Shown: positions 10,660 to 22,599 of the stretch, one piece after another
Numbering within the stretch: the first letter of the stretch is position 1
Layout: each line of letters begins with the position of its first letter
Assembly (NCBI GenBank): GCA_039619475.1
Contig: CM077115.1
Coordinates: 554,550,826-554,614,825, forward strand
Direction: 5' to 3'
DNA: 64,000 bases
Source of the DNA: Icerya purchasi
Taxonomy: Eukaryota; Arthropoda; Insecta; Hemiptera; Monophlebidae
Position numbers and translations under genes: made by a program
The notes under the pieces: generated by a model
Told to the model about the DNA's origin: nothing
Databases searched by the model: none
The model's input: only the letters and a program-made list of their open reading frames with translations

Positions 10660-13205
10660 TTTTTTTTTTTTTTTTGAGTGTCCTGGAGAGTTACCGCGAC
10701 TATTATAACACTGTCGCGGTAAGCTAAATGACACGAAATAAACCAGTTGCGCAAATAAATTGAAAAGTATTTGCGATACTAGTAGGAGAGTTAGATAGAG
10801 ATGCCCGCAAAGATTCTATGTAAAAATTAGTGCGTCGGTGAGTAAAAGAAGAACACTCGAGGAGAAAATGTTTTATTGAGGGAGCAGGGGGAAGAGAACA
10901 ATAAGGTCAAGCAGAAAGAAGCTCGAGGTTGAGTAAAACGTCAGGGAAATAGATCCGATGCCCAACCGCATGATAGCCATGAAATAGTTCTAGGAAGGTC
11001 TGAAGGAAAAAACCAGGGGTTGATACAATGCTTTATCTGCCAAGCTTCTTGGGAAAATAAAGTCCATAAATGTTCAGAAGTTTAGCTGTGCCAGACAGAG
11101 AGAGAGGAGGGATAATGTTACCCATCGTGTGCCAGGAACATACAGAAAACTGATGGTGAAGAATAGCAGCTGAAGAATTACGGATTGGATTAAAGTAGCA
11201 ATACTGTTAGTCTGAATCTTTTGGGGAAGGACATTTAAAGCAGCAAGTGGATCATATCCACTAAGGGGATGAGATGATTAAGCAAGTAGTATAATGTAGA
11301 GCTTGGCATTGAGATAGAACAATGGTTAATGAAACTGGGAAAACAATGAACCCAAGTCAGAGTAAAAGTAACATGCAGTAAGGGATGATTCGGAACTAAG
11401 ATTTTTAGTAGACTGATAATTCAGCGCCGGATCCACGGAGGGAGAAATAGGGACCTCCTCCCCAAACAACCAAAACCTCGATAAAAAAATTTATTACAAC
11501 GGAGAAACCCATGGATTTTAATAACTAATATTTAATACTGTTTTCTAGATTAATGTTCCTTTTTTATTCTATTTTAAATACAATCCTGTTGTCGTTCTTT
11601 TGTCTTTTTTGTTTATTTTTAATTTTTATTTTGTAATTTTAATTAAAAATAGTAGTAGTTCAATGAGAAATATATGTATATTTATACTTACTGACGAACA
11701 AAGAGAATTCGGATTACTGACAAAAATAAAAAAGAAGTAAAGTGTCTAATAAGAAATACTATCTTTCTTACTATTTCTGAACTACCATATTTAAGGTATA
11801 ATTTTGTAATTTCGTTTTATTTTTTTCATAACTAAAAATAAAACAAGAGTTAAATTAAAAATTGTAATAATTACGTACTTTTTAAAACACATTTTTATGA
11901 ATTTCTAAAGAAGTTACTATTTGTTTTCTTTATGAAACAAGAGGTATTTCTCAAATAATCTACTGTCTCCGTATAAGATATTATGTAATTATATAATTTC
12001 CCTCCCCAAAATGTATTCCTGGATCCGCCCCGGAATAATTTGCATAACGCTGTAGGATCGAGAAAATCCTGGCTTGTATGGAGGAAGGAGAGTCGTTTCC
12101 TCTAAGCATCAGTTAAGTGAGTAATTTATATCGATTGTAAGGGTATTCTAGGGTAGCGAAGAAGGTGATATATTTATATTTCTTAAGTACTGGGGAGGTC
12201 GACGTTAGAGTCTGAAAAGCTTCTGGCAACGAGGAAGGGGGCAACGCCATTAGGAATTAGAGGATAAGGAACTTGGAGGCCAAGGAAGAGAAAACCTTTA
12301 GAGAATTGCTCACGAAAGAGTCTTAGAAAATGCTGGCGGAGGAGCAATAAAAATTGGAACCTGTGAGCGGGGTGCGTGTTATGCACGCCCAGTATTAATC
12401 GGAAAGAAGAATTTTGCAGCGGATCTAGCATTTTGAATAAAGACAGAGAAGTGGTGGAATTCAATGAACTTTCATAAAAAAGACGGCTGAGGATAAGAGA
12501 TCGGAAAAATGTTAAGAAAAGTTTGTGAGAAGAGTAATTGCTTCTGTAGGGTAGGTACATATTTTAAAATAGTAACGTATTTGCTGCACTTCCTTTTAAC
12601 GGATACAAGGTGAGAGCGCCCAGGATAGCTTGTTCTCAAAAATAATTTCAGAAAAGAGACTGTGCCGGAAAATGAGAGAGTAGAATTACCTAAGGAAAAA
12701 GTTGAAGTAGGAGGGAAGTTTATAAGTTTGACCATTCGTCTAAACTTGTTAATACTTCTTGTGAGGTTTGTTAGGTATAAGAAAAATCTGATGTTGTCGG
12801 AGAAATGTTTAAATTATTGACCAAAATACGAGTAATCACGGGCCGGGGATCAATGATATCGTTTATGTATAGGTTAAAAAGAGTTACACTTAGGCAAAAC
12901 CCTGAGGAAATCTGTTTTAAGGGAATTATAAGCTCGATAAGGAATTTCTTATTTTAACGCGGATAAATCTATCATGGAGGAAATGTCTTAAGTACATAAT
13001 CATATTTCTAGTAATACTGTTCTTAACTATCTTCTAGAATAACTCCAAGCGCCAAATCCAATCGTACCTCTTCTTTATATCGAAAAATATTAAATAAATT
13101 TCTTTGTTGGTGAATGCTACTCCGACTTAATTACGTAATTTGGGTAAGTACTCTATCGTTGATCTTTCTTTCCGATATTGAAACGATATAATTTGGTTTT
13201 CCTAC
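10660..13205 (-). mobile_element. I/Jockey-group non-LTR retroelement, RT to 3' end, split by a MITE
   Basis: Read on the minus strand from 13205 downward. The reverse transcriptase shows FFDIKKRYD (13064-13090, normally FFDIKKAYD, first catalytic Asp kept), then SLYNSLKTDFPQG and LFNLYINDI-like segments near 12870-12935. A post-RT block follows at 12735-12420: HLVSVKRKCSKYV, LFLTFFRSLILSRLFYESSL and LDPLQNSSFRLILG. RNase H and the C-terminal region are badly decayed between 12180 and 10680. The T run at 10660-10675 is the A-tail of the minus-strand element. A 612-bp hAT MITE sits inside it at 11422-12033. Two overlapping open pieces (12183-12560, 12472-12735) are parts of this same element and not genes. 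Confidence 0.75.
11422..12033 (+). mobile_element. hAT-like MITE, family B, copy 1
   Basis: The left end CAGCGCCGGATCCA and the reverse complement of the right end CCGGGGCGGATCCA are inverted repeats of hAT type. The whole interior aligns by eye with 32278-32898 (same strand) and 59058-59645 (opposite strand), sharing landmarks such as TTATTTTGTAATTTTAATTA and GGATTACTGACAAAAAT. It has no coding capacity. Flanks share ATAATT (within TGATAATT and GAATAATT), compatible with a decayed 8-bp target duplication. It interrupts the minus-strand I-like element and so inserted after it. Confidence 0.75.
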
Positions 13206-14150
13206 CGGTCTAGTTTATTCTTGCGAGGAATGCCACACTGTGGACGTGTAATTCTGTTTATTTTTATTTTTGTTATTTATTTATTTATATCATTATTATC
13301 ATTATTATTATTATTATTATTTTATTGGGTTAACTTAAATGAGGAGGTTAAGGATTTTTTATAATTCATCATGATGGAAAATGGTAGAGAAATCTTTCAG
13401 TAAAAGTCGACCTTGAAAAGAATAATTCCTGTAAGCTATACGTATATACCTAAATATAAATCAATTTTTACAGCCTTAACGAATTCGACTTTCTTGACGA
13501 TTCCGTCACTGGCAACTCGGCAAATACTGTCCTTGCCCATCTGCCATCTTTTTTTAGTTGCTTTTTTTCGAACTATGTCTCCTTCACCATTATCATTCTA
13601 TTGGTCCATTCGCTAACTAATTGACGCCTCATCTCTTGAAGGCGAAGATAGATCTTTCTCATATATTTACATTGTCACTCTCTCAACACACTCCTCTAAT
13701 TTTTAATCAAAACATTTTTGTTTATTTTATTTTTTATCTAATTCATATATATTTTAATGTAACGTGTATACATTACAATATGTTTTCTGGTATTAATATT
13801 TTATGATATGCATTTATATCATAATTTCGTAAAATTAAACTGATGCAAGGCAAAGAAAGCGAGGTCAAAAAAAAAGTAAATAAATAAAATAAAAAGTTTC
13901 ATTCAGAAAAGGAAACCATTCATTTGATTTTTTAATCTTACCTCTAATCAAGCTATTTTTGAATATTGTAAAATAAAATCACACACTTATTGTACACAAC
14001 GATATATTCAAATTTAAAAATCTAAAAAACATAAAAAACACCGATTCTAGTTCGGGATATTTTATCCATTTTCATGGTGCATATTAAAAACAAGTAAAAT
14101 TAAAACTAACAGTAATAAATCCGTCAACAATTGATAAAAGATATGTAAAA
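13206..14150. other. Unassigned AT-rich interval with a TTA-rich microsatellite
   Basis: A (TTA/TTAT)n low-complexity tract lies at about 13260-13325. The rest shows no gene; small frames at 13413-13806 have no motif. Confidence 0.45.
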
Positions 14151-14154
14151 GTAA

Positions 14155-14395
14155 AGCAAGTCCCACATATCCTTATCAGGGCGTCGGCGATTGTCAAGTT
14201 AAGGTTCACAGTGTACTAAATGGATCTAAGGAGAATACTGGGGCCAGTTCCTTTCTCTCAGTTGCCTTTACTTTCCCCCAGATTTCTCTGGTACCCAATT
14301 AAATTTCAGATTCGGTATAGACCTGGGAGCGACTTCGGATCTAGAACGAGACAAGTTTCGAGCCCGTGTCCAACAAATTTTGGAAATGTAATAAA
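14155..14395 (+). repeat. Dispersed repeat shared with 51295-51440 (reverse strand)
   Basis: About 145 bp (14157-14303) align by eye with the reverse complement of 51295-51440. Shared landmarks in the same order are AGTCCCA...ATATCCTT, AATGGATC, GAGAATXCTGGGGCCA, TTGCCTTTA-TTTCCC and AGATTTCTCTGGTAC. The part after 14305 is not shared in the other copy. Near 14360 a stretch resembles, in reverse complement, a tRNA B-box-like GGGCTCGAA, so a SINE origin is possible but unproven. Not recognised as any coding family. Confidence 0.5.
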
Positions 14396-14399
14396 GAAA

Positions 14400-14971
14400 T
14401 TAAACTACAACAAAATGTGCGACAAAGTATTAATCAACTTAAAATACAAAAATTTAAAATAAAAATAAAAATTAACCAATAAAATTAAATATTATAATTA
14501 AAAATAAATCGCACAATGTAATATTAAACATTAAATAATGGATTATTGTTTCCGCAAATTGTTATTAATAATATTATTTCTGTACTTGTGAATGTAATAC
14601 TTCTCAGCAAAGTCTGAATTTTTATTGTCTTTAATAATTTTTAAAACCGTCGATTTCTCATTGATAAATATGTGATTTTATTTTACATTATTCAATTGTT
14701 AACACAATAAGCATGAATTACAATCATATCGAGTTATTTTTATCATTACTGAATTTTCCTAATTTGAATTTCTTAACGTTCTAAAAAAGTTACACTGTAT
14801 TAAGTTGCAGATTCTAAGTAACTTATGTAAGTTAAGGATTTAGTACTACTGAAAATTTGGTTACTTTTATATAATGTGACAATATTTATTAATAACAACT
14901 GTATTAAGATCTACACGATGATATAAATAAAGAACCAATTAAATCGTTAATTGAACAATATATTTGTATAC
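14400..14971. other. Unassigned AT-rich interval
   Basis: Very AT-rich, nothing recognised. Confidence 0.4.
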
Positions 14972-15358
14972 CAAGGCGGTATCCAGTGGAAGGAGGAGCC
15001 CCATTAGAACTGAAATAGTTATTATACATGCACAAAAATCTGAAAAAAATCAAAAATTTAAAATAAGTACTGATGATTTTTTAGGGTGTTCTTACATGAA
15101 AAAAAAAAAATATATATATTATTCATATTTTTAGGTACTTTATTAATATTTTACGCAAAATTTTTTATTACAAGTATAATCAATAACGTACGTAATTTTA
15201 ATTAATATTCATATACGGGGTAATTCATTTATGTAAATTATTAATATACGAGTATAAATCAAAATAATGAAAATTATTAATAGTATGCGGATATTAGCGA
15301 AAAATGTATTGTTATTTATAAAGAAAATGCCCCCTCCCTCTAAATTCTGGGCACGGCA
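14972..15358 (+). mobile_element. hAT-like MITE, family A, copy 1
   Basis: It begins CAAGGCGGTATCCA and ends TTCTGGGCACGGCAG, and it aligns along its length with the copies at 25746-26167 (opposite orientation), 48774-49182 and 58521-58873. Shared interior landmarks include ACTGAAATAGTTATTATA, ATATACGGGGTAATTCATTT and GAAAAATGTATTGTTATTTA. It is non-coding. The 3' terminus is degraded here and no clear target duplication remains, in keeping with an older copy. Confidence 0.8.
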
Positions 15359-17037
15359 GAATATTTATGTAACATATTTTATAATTTATTGTCATCATCA
15401 TTAAATACATCATGCAGCTTTCACTTTTATTATCTTCCGAAACAATTGAATTAGAGCCATTATTGAACTAAAAGGTTCGTAATTTAATTATAAAACTATT
15501 ATTAACAATAAAGGTGAGAAGTACTTCATAATTAAATAACGATTAATTTTATAATTCTTTTCTTTTTTTTTTTTTGTTTTAAAATTGCAACTTGTAGGAG
15601 GAAGAATTTGAAATGGAAATGTAGAAAGAACCTGCAAAGAATTTAAATTTCAGTAGTAATAATGATAAACCAAATAATACGCTACTAAAATAGAGCGGAA
15701 ATAAAATATCAGCTTCCGTTAACATTTCGATTTTAATTTTTGCCTAACTGTGCCCTCCTGAGAAAGTATTTTTAATTCCGACTTTTGACGAAATAATAAA
15801 TTTAGGGACATAATGATAACACTTTCCGAACTTTCTATACTAGACCGCGGATATTTATATTTTGCAGCGAGAAAAAACATTCTGAACTTGTGATTCTGCA
15901 TATTTTTATGCGTACCATAGTTGTCCAATTATATTTTTCGAATACACCGTAGTATTAATACAAACTTTTTTTATTGCATCTTTTTTGATTTGTTTGTCGT
16001 CTTGCAGGAAACAAATTCAGCTTTCAAATTTTCGAATTTTCGAAATGTAAACATACATTTAAATTCTGCTGATGTTTTTCCATCATTGCAGTTTGTCTCT
16101 TCCTCCGGATGAAAACTATTATTGATCGCAACCACTTGTCCTCAAACTCAAAATCGGCTATTTTGAGTGAGTATGATGAATAGTTTTCAATGTTCGCTGT
16201 ATGCAAAGTGGTCGCTGAAATATTTAAATTTATATTTGTAAATTCTTTCGATGGTTGTTGTAAAACTGCGTTTTACCTATCCGCAAAAGTTTTTGAGGCA
16301 GAATCGTGAAAAGGATAATGGAAATCTTTTTCAGCAAAGAAAAAATATTACAAGGACACTGTATATCAAATCAAATCAAGTTCCTTTTTTTTTCCCATAT
16401 TTTACTTTTCAAAATTTCATTTATTATTTATTATTTATCATTAAATTCCTGAAAATTATATTTAAAAGTTATAGAAAATACAACAGCCGTAAATAACATT
16501 TTTATAGGTAAAAGTTTCATGAATGAATATACGGATAAATAAAAATTTTAGACAAGAATCAATTTTATATGTCGTTGATTTGACCGAGTATTTTGTTTTA
16601 ATTAAATAATAAATTCTTCAAACCAAAAATACCAGATGTGTTTATAAATAAATTATAAATAAAAAACGCCCACTAATTAATCGTCGCATTAAATTTAGTA
16701 TCATCATTGTAGTAGACATATGGTATCGAAAACTAATAAAATAAATTACTTTTCTTTATGAAATTTTGCAATGGTTCCAGTAAAACAATAATTTAATTGG
16801 GATCTATGTTAATCACAGGAGATTCATACAGCATACTTAAAAATATTTCTTTAATGAAAAACATATATCTATTAAAAAAATTTGTATAAATATACTGCAG
16901 TATAAAAATATCTAGTATATTTTTTTTTTTATTTTTGAACTATACGATTTTTAGTATCAAGAAACTACATATTTACCAATTCAATAGTTGTTAGTCCAAA
17001 GAGAAATTATTGAACCGGATTTCAAATGTAAGTCAGT
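15359..17037. other. Unassigned AT-rich interval
   Basis: No supported gene. Open frames at 15719-16500 are unremarkable. One possible AG-preceded segment near 16018 lacks a credible downstream donor. Confidence 0.4.
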
Positions 17038-17049
17038 AAGGTTACTAAG

Positions 17050-17955
17050 GTTAAAGTTGATAGTCGGGCAGAATCGATTGAGTTTATTAATAGTGAGAAC
17101 TAAGGCAAATGCTACCACATAGTTCAGTCAGAGCTCTCTTCTAGCCCTTGATATTATTACACTCCGGAATCTATCCTGAATCGACTCATTCGTAAATATG
17201 CGATTATTATTTGCCGTATGGGTCATTCGCGGATAGTTCTGAATTTTTCTGACCAAGATAACGGTCTACTATGCAATGATCATCACGCATCAAATTTCTC
17301 GGGGGGCATTAATCATTTGCTGTTTAATTGTAATAAATATGAACATTACCGAAGATGGTTTTGTGAGCAATTAATGTCTCTAGGCTTCTTTCCTCCGTAT
17401 ACCATTTATATAGTCTTCTGTGCCAGAACAACCAGGTGGTCCTGTATATTTTGTTTAAATTTATTGTATTAAACGACATCCAACATTATAACATTATACA
17501 CTTATTTATTTTATTAATTAATTATTCTATGCAACGCTTGATGATACGTGATCCATTATCATAATTCTTGATGCCCTGTCATGTTGGGGAACCGAACGCA
17601 TCTCGAACTCGACTTAGACAGTGTCCCCTTTGTTGCGATTTTGTGCAGACATTCGTGTACTATAGCATTTGTGACCATGATTGTTTGTTATAATTATTGT
17701 GTATGATGAATGTAATTCCTATTTCATTAATTTTCTGGTTAGGCAAGTTCAGGTAATGTACCTTGGACTCAGTCTGGCCAATTTCTCTTTCCTAAAGATT
17801 TTATTCAGCCTCCGTGGGTAATGTTGAACATTTACGGCCATGGTGTTGTCTGTTTATAACCTTTTTCCCAATTAAATATTATGTATCTTTCATTAGTTGG
17901 CATCTATATCAACTGGTTGGTGGCCAAATGGTTTGATAGTTAACTGAAGCCGGGC

Positions 17956-17986
<31 letters not shown>
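17050..17986 (+). mobile_element. 5'-truncated I-like non-LTR retroelement with A-tail and target duplication
   Basis: The coding remnant (to about 17475) reads LIRKYAIIICRMGHSRI, a degraded knuckle region CNDHHAS, then NHLLFNCNKYEHYRRWFCEQ, the C-terminal zinc-knuckle tail of I-group elements. A long 3' UTR (17476-17958) follows, then an A-tail at 17960-17986. The sequence AAGGTTACTAAG flanks it on the left (17038-17049) and right (17985-17996, overlapping the A-tail), a target-site duplication of about 10-12 bp from target-primed reverse transcription. The 3' UTR recurs on the minus strand at 52012-52345. The element carries no RT and is dead on arrival. Confidence 0.85.
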
Positions 17987-17988
<2 letters not shown>

Positions 17989-17999
17989 TTACTAAGAGC

Positions 18000-18812
18000 A
18001 AAAATAATAGAATGCAGATGAAATAAAGTGCATATTAGATTTTAATCTGATGCGAGATTGAATGAATGAAAGAAGCTAGAATAGGAACAACTAACAAGGA
18101 AGGAAATGAGAGAACATAAGAGTCGTTGTATGGAGTAGGTAAGATCGAAAAGCTGAGAATTTTTAACAGAAAATACGTGCGATGAAGTTATAAAATAAAA
18201 CTTTTTTTTTATTAATTATAATATAAAATTTTATTTAACAAATGTCTCGTTACAATCGTTCTATAAAAAAAGTATAACTCGGTCGATTTTTCTGGAAAAC
18301 CGGTATCTGTGATTGTTCCCATTTCTTTTTTTTCTCATATACACAATTTGCAGGTTCAACAAAAAAGAATCCCTTCTGTAGATGATCAACAAGATTACAT
18401 CGTTTATTTCAAATGTTTACTATATATTTATTAAACTGCATTCAAAAATTTCAATAACTAGTATATGGAAGGGTATTATACTTTTTTTATTTAATTTATG
18501 CTTCAATTATCCTTATTTTATTATCATAACATATCCATGCTCTTTTTACTGAAACGTAATCAGTAATAGGGATTAGGAATAACAAAAAGATAAAAGGGAA
18601 GCGAAAACATAGGAAAAGAAAAAAAAATTCATTCGAAATTCTGTTTTTACTTTTTTTTATTAAACTAATCGGAATCTTTTATTACACTCTTCATATCGAT
18701 GAATGCAGTAATTGTGGATTCATTTTCTTGATACGTTTATTTGTAAATTATATTAAATACGAGTAAAAATATTCTCTCTAATAACGAACGGTGTATTTTT
18801 TAATTATAAAAT
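18000..18812. other. Unassigned AT-rich interval
   Basis: Nothing recognised. Confidence 0.4.
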
Positions 18813-18814
18813 TT

Positions 18815-19142
18815 TTCCTCCTCCTGCAGCCTACTCCCAATTCACAGCCTTGGTACCAATTTCTTCCCTTTTCTCGGCGCTCGACTATTGTTTCTTTAAT
18901 CATATTGAGACTTGGTCATTCCTTCCTTTCCTTTTCTCGTTTTTCTTTTTCTCTTTCACCTTCTCCCTTTTGCCCTCTCCACTCTACTGATCCTCCCTTT
19001 ATATGCGACCCCCACCATATCCTTTTTGAATGCCCTGCTCTTTTTCCTGAGTGCTCTCATCTGTACGCCGAACTTTTGACGTTGGATCTTCCTACCCCTT
19101 TTAATGCTTCCTTTATCCTTTCCTTCCCATCTTCAGCCATTC
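18815..19142 (+). mobile_element. I-like non-LTR retroelement, C-terminal fragment
   Basis: The open frame gives PWYQFLPFSRRSTIVSLI, RLGHSFLSFSRF, then CDPHHILFECPALFPECSHLY and TPFNASFILSF. This matches, residue block by block, the minus-strand copy at 20754-21475, so the two belong to one family. The zinc-knuckle-like CDPHHILFEC motif is kept. It is truncated on both sides: the 5' side lacks RNase H, and on the 3' side it is joined directly to a minus-strand Gypsy fragment at about 19143, so the apparent end of the open frame (19143-19195) belongs to Gypsy sequence read backwards. Confidence 0.75.
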
Positions 19143-20170
19143 TCCATAAAATTTTTGCGCTTTGGGAAAAGTCTGCAATATGTGGTACGGTGTAATGGTT
19201 CGGTATAGTTCTTGCATTTATAGCTCTATAATCACTACAAGGACGCCATTCGTTTCCCTACTTCGGCACTAGATTTAAAGCTGATGACCAGAAAATGGGC
19301 GTACAATACCCATCTTAACCATTGTCTCAAAGTCTTTTTTAGCAATTCTGAGTTTATCGGGTGCTAGACGCCCTGGCTTCCATGTGATGTTGTTTTAATA
19401 TGGTGTACCGAGCTGCGCTTAACGTTGCTGTACACTCCGCTGAGTCGCGTGAAGTTGGGAAAATTGCATAAAAGGCGATGAAACTGTGACTCTCCGGTGA
19501 TCACGAATTTAACTTGAGGTACTGTTTGCAATTCCGAACTGTTTGGCCGTATGTAGATTGGCTGGTAATTGGGTCCCAGAGACACTTTTCTCGAAGGATG
19601 ACTAAAAATCCATAATGAGCGAAGGGCCCTCTGATAATCGGCTTCGACGCGTCGACAATGACGAAACGCCACGGGAAGTTTCTGCCAAGTTCCAGATTAA
19701 GCGTCAAGTTTATTACATATCATACATTGCGATGCTTGATCCGTTTGTCGCGCGAAGTTTGTATGAAGAATGTGGAAGTCGTCGGTTGACGCGAATTCTG
19801 GGAAATACACATAAATAAGCTTCCGGTATCGACTGGAAATTCCAGTTTTGATTGCAGATCAGTAACGAAAAGTTGGCTCAAAATTGGACTGGTGTTACTT
19901 TTCGTCGAATCTAGTGACTGGCCTTGGCGTTTTCCGACGGGAAAGTACAAGGTTTACGGCATTTTCGGGCATTTTTACAATTCGCATGGCAGTGTCCATT
20001 CACATTGGGCGCATCTCTTGACTTTGAGCGGGCACAGAATTTTCTGCCTCAGGAGAAACTTCTTCTTAGTGGGTAGTGAGAAATGGCGGCAATTTTTTTT
20101 TACGAAGTTTTACCGTAAGTTGAGCTAATTTTTCTTCGATCATTGCCTCAAAGCTCCTGGATATGCCGCT
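19143..20170 (-). mobile_element. Gypsy-like LTR retrotransposon, gag end / protease / RT start fragment
   Basis: On the minus strand, from 20170 down. A late gag piece with cysteine-rich HCHANCKNARKCRKPC lies near 19950-20000. A retropepsin follows with FPVDTGSLFMCI (near 19860; the DTG catalytic triad is visible), then LELGRNFPWRFVIVD and KPIIRGPFAHYGFLV near 19600-19690. The start of a Gypsy reverse transcriptase comes next: KKDFETMVKMGIVRPF, EWRPCSDYRAINARTIPN and PHIADFSQSAKI (19150-19350). The catalytic core of RT, integrase and both LTRs are missing. Stops and shifts are frequent. It is a fragment of a degraded element and no envelope gene is seen. Confidence 0.78.
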
Positions 20171-20753
20171 CGATTAATTTACAGAACCACTTTGTAATAA
20201 AAACATTACAAATAGCCTTTATCTAAAGTATTTTGCTTCTTTTTTCTTTCTTTTTTTGAAAGTTTACATTTTTATTATGTTAAATATCAATAGAGCTACA
20301 CTGTCAAGGTAAGCTGTGTGGGATTTAAACTAAAACTTGAATGAAATAACTTACATTTATTTTTTGACCCGATTTTACCTACTTAGGCAGTTATTTATAA
20401 TCACGCAGTCCAGTGCTGTTGTATTTCAACCTAAACGTCCTTCATATATAGATAAAATATTTAAGCCAATCAATCTGTAGGATTTGCCACCAATTTATCA
20501 GCAGATACTGATAACGTCTTACATTTAATTACAATTTTTAATTAATGTTACTGTATATCATTCGTTATTCCAGTCGTCATTTTTCTATGCTTACATTAAA
20601 TATTTTCAACAGTATTTTTTTCATTCATGTTTTATTAGCTTCCGCTCTTAAAGGTTTTTGCTTTTTTTTCTTCCAAAAAAAAACAACTCTTTAATAGCGG
20701 ATGAAGTGTGCTGTGTTCAAGTTTTTATACCTGCCTATTGATCGCGGAACCTA
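20171..20753. other. Unassigned AT-rich interval
   Basis: Nothing recognised. Confidence 0.4.
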
Positions 20754-21475
20754 TTTTTTTTTTTTTTTTTTTTTTTCTACCCTGGGCGCGCCAGCGGCCT
20801 TGACCCAACAACATGAAAAATTAACAGTTATAACTAAATAACCAGGCGGTCAGAAATGGAGAGGACAAAGGACAGCAGCAATGGGATAACTGAAGGCAAT
20901 GGGAAGGAAAGAATATAGGTAGCGTTAAAGGGAGTAGGAAGACCCAAAACTAAAAGTTGGGTGTAAAGAATAGAGCGTTCGTTAGAGAGTGCTGAACATT
21001 CGAATAGGATGTGATTTGAATCACAAATACAAGAAGGCTCAGAAGCGTGAAGAGAGCAGAAAGGAGAAGGGGACAAAGCGAATCGAAAGCGAGAAGAGGG
21101 GAGAAGAGAATGATTGATTCTAAGCCTAATTAAGGAAACGACAGTGGAACGACGACAGATAGGAATAGATTGAAACCAAGGCAGGAAACTAGGAACCGGT
21201 TGAATAAGACGGTACTGAGAAAAGCGATTTGAGAACATAGATGGATACATGTCAGACCAAAGTCTGGAATGATTAGAGCGTGATAGAGAAAGAATGTCTG
21301 AGGAAGGGAAAGAGTCGAGGAAAGGACCAGTGCGGGCGGCTGAGTCATTTCCCTCAATATTGGAATGACTAGGGACCCATAGAAAGTCTATGGAAACTAA
21401 TTCAGAATTACCTTTTTCAAAAACGTCTCCCGGGGGAATTCCGAGAAATCTGCTTTTTTTATTTGCTAACTGCAA
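20754..21475 (-). mobile_element. 5'-truncated I-like non-LTR retroelement, end of RNase H, C-terminal tail and A-tail
   Basis: A 213-residue minus-strand frame starts inside RNase H. FLWVPSHSNIEGNDSAA is the final RNase H block (His normally precedes GIEGNE-AD). The C-terminal domain follows with PWFQSIPICRRSTVVSLIRL and the knuckle CDSNHILFECSALSNERSILY, then TPFNATYILSFPLPSVI. The frame is open throughout, so this copy is relatively young. The T run at 20754-20776 is its A-tail. Its last 3' sequence (GAAATGGA..GACAAAGGACAGCAG on the plus strand near 20855) recurs at 51185 and its tail domain recurs at 36962-37320. No target duplication was found. Confidence 0.85.
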
Positions 21476-21479
21476 ATTT

Positions 21480-21920
21480 AAGTGGAAAGAAAATTAGACG
21501 AAATAGAAACAAACCTCGTTTCGTACATTATTTACAAGGATAATGAAATTATAATGGCTGACCACGGGTTGAATACCTTATTTAGTCGTCGAGTTATTTT
21601 AATGAAAATTTTGAGTATTCGTTTTATTAAAAGAAAGATAGAAAGAAAAAAGTTTATTGCAAAAAACAATCGAGGAGCAACATGAAAAAAAAAAAATAAT
21701 ATTAGAACTTATAATTGCGTACCGCCAACTATAGCTTACCGCACGACTTGAAGTTGAAATGAAAAAGCAATGCATAGACATGGATAACTTACAGCTTAAA
21801 TTGTAACAACAGGTAAAAAAGCAATTAAAAAACCTGTGCATCACGGACGAGAAAAGAAAAGAAGAAAAATAAAAAAATAAATGAATAAATAAATAAATAC
21901 AAATAATACATGTCAAAATA
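21480..21920. other. Unassigned interval
   Basis: A-rich stretches (21683-21696, 21850-21900) may be the 3' end of the following minus-strand Jockey-type element. Nothing else recognised. Confidence 0.4.
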
Positions 21921-21924
21921 ATAT

Positions 21925-22590
21925 TTACAATTGTGATAAGTAAAGAAACTTAAATGCTATAACAATATAACTGATACTACAGTGTATATTGTGTTTAAGC
22001 CTTCTGTGCTTGTATCTGGTGTACATGAACTCGAGTTGCGTAGCATCATAATTACCAATTGCAGAGATTAACTCATTTTCATGCTGTAAACACTTCTCGC
22101 AGAATTTACCTGTTAAATCTAATACGTAATCTCTAATTAAAGGTAGTAGTCCTAAGGTCAGATGCATATTTACAATTTTAGAGTATCTTCTAGGGACATT
22201 TAATACACACATCTTAAACCAGATCGGCTTTGCAATAACTGCAGCTTATACTATAGCTAGCGTTAGAAAGTGAACTGCACACTGGACATGAATAGCAAAC
22301 TATTATAGGAAACGAATTAAGGTTTTGTATAGAATTAGTTGGTTATTAATGCTGAGAAACGACTTTCGATTGAATAATGGATGATATGGTAGAAATTCTT
22401 TTGTTAGCTTTTATGAACACACTTGATTTATATGCTCCGAGTAGTTCAACCTTTTGTCCAGTATAACTCCAAGATAGCGCACGTGATTCGACCAGCTAAT
22501 TATTGTGGAATTAATTTTTATTTCCGCGGGCAACCCGCCTGCGAGTGAAAAATACGGCTTCAGTAAAAGATTTCACAGTGTACGAAGCGG
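21925..22590 (-). mobile_element. Jockey-type non-LTR retroelement, post-RT region
   Basis: On the minus strand the translation begins EAVFFTRRR near 22575, then NHVRYLGVILDKRLNYSEHI (22430-22490), NNQLILYKTLIR (near 22340), MCVLNVPRRYSKIVNMHLTL and LKHNI near 21990. The order VRYLGV-LD-LN, LYKTLIRP, LNVPRY-R-LH-LGL is typical of the segment downstream of the RT palm in Jockey-clade ORF2. Frameshifts break it near 22380 and 22250, and the 95-residue open piece at 21925-22212 is the C-terminal part. The RT core is missing. Confidence 0.78.
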
Positions 22591-22599
22591 ACGAAATAG

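Noticed and set aside
19364..20128. Several overlapping open frames on both strands as possible host genes
   Set aside because: The minus-strand readings match Gypsy protease and RT motifs; the others are shadows.
20754..20776. Long T run as a polymerase III terminator
   Set aside because: It is at the 3' end of a minus-strand retroelement and is explained as its A-tail.
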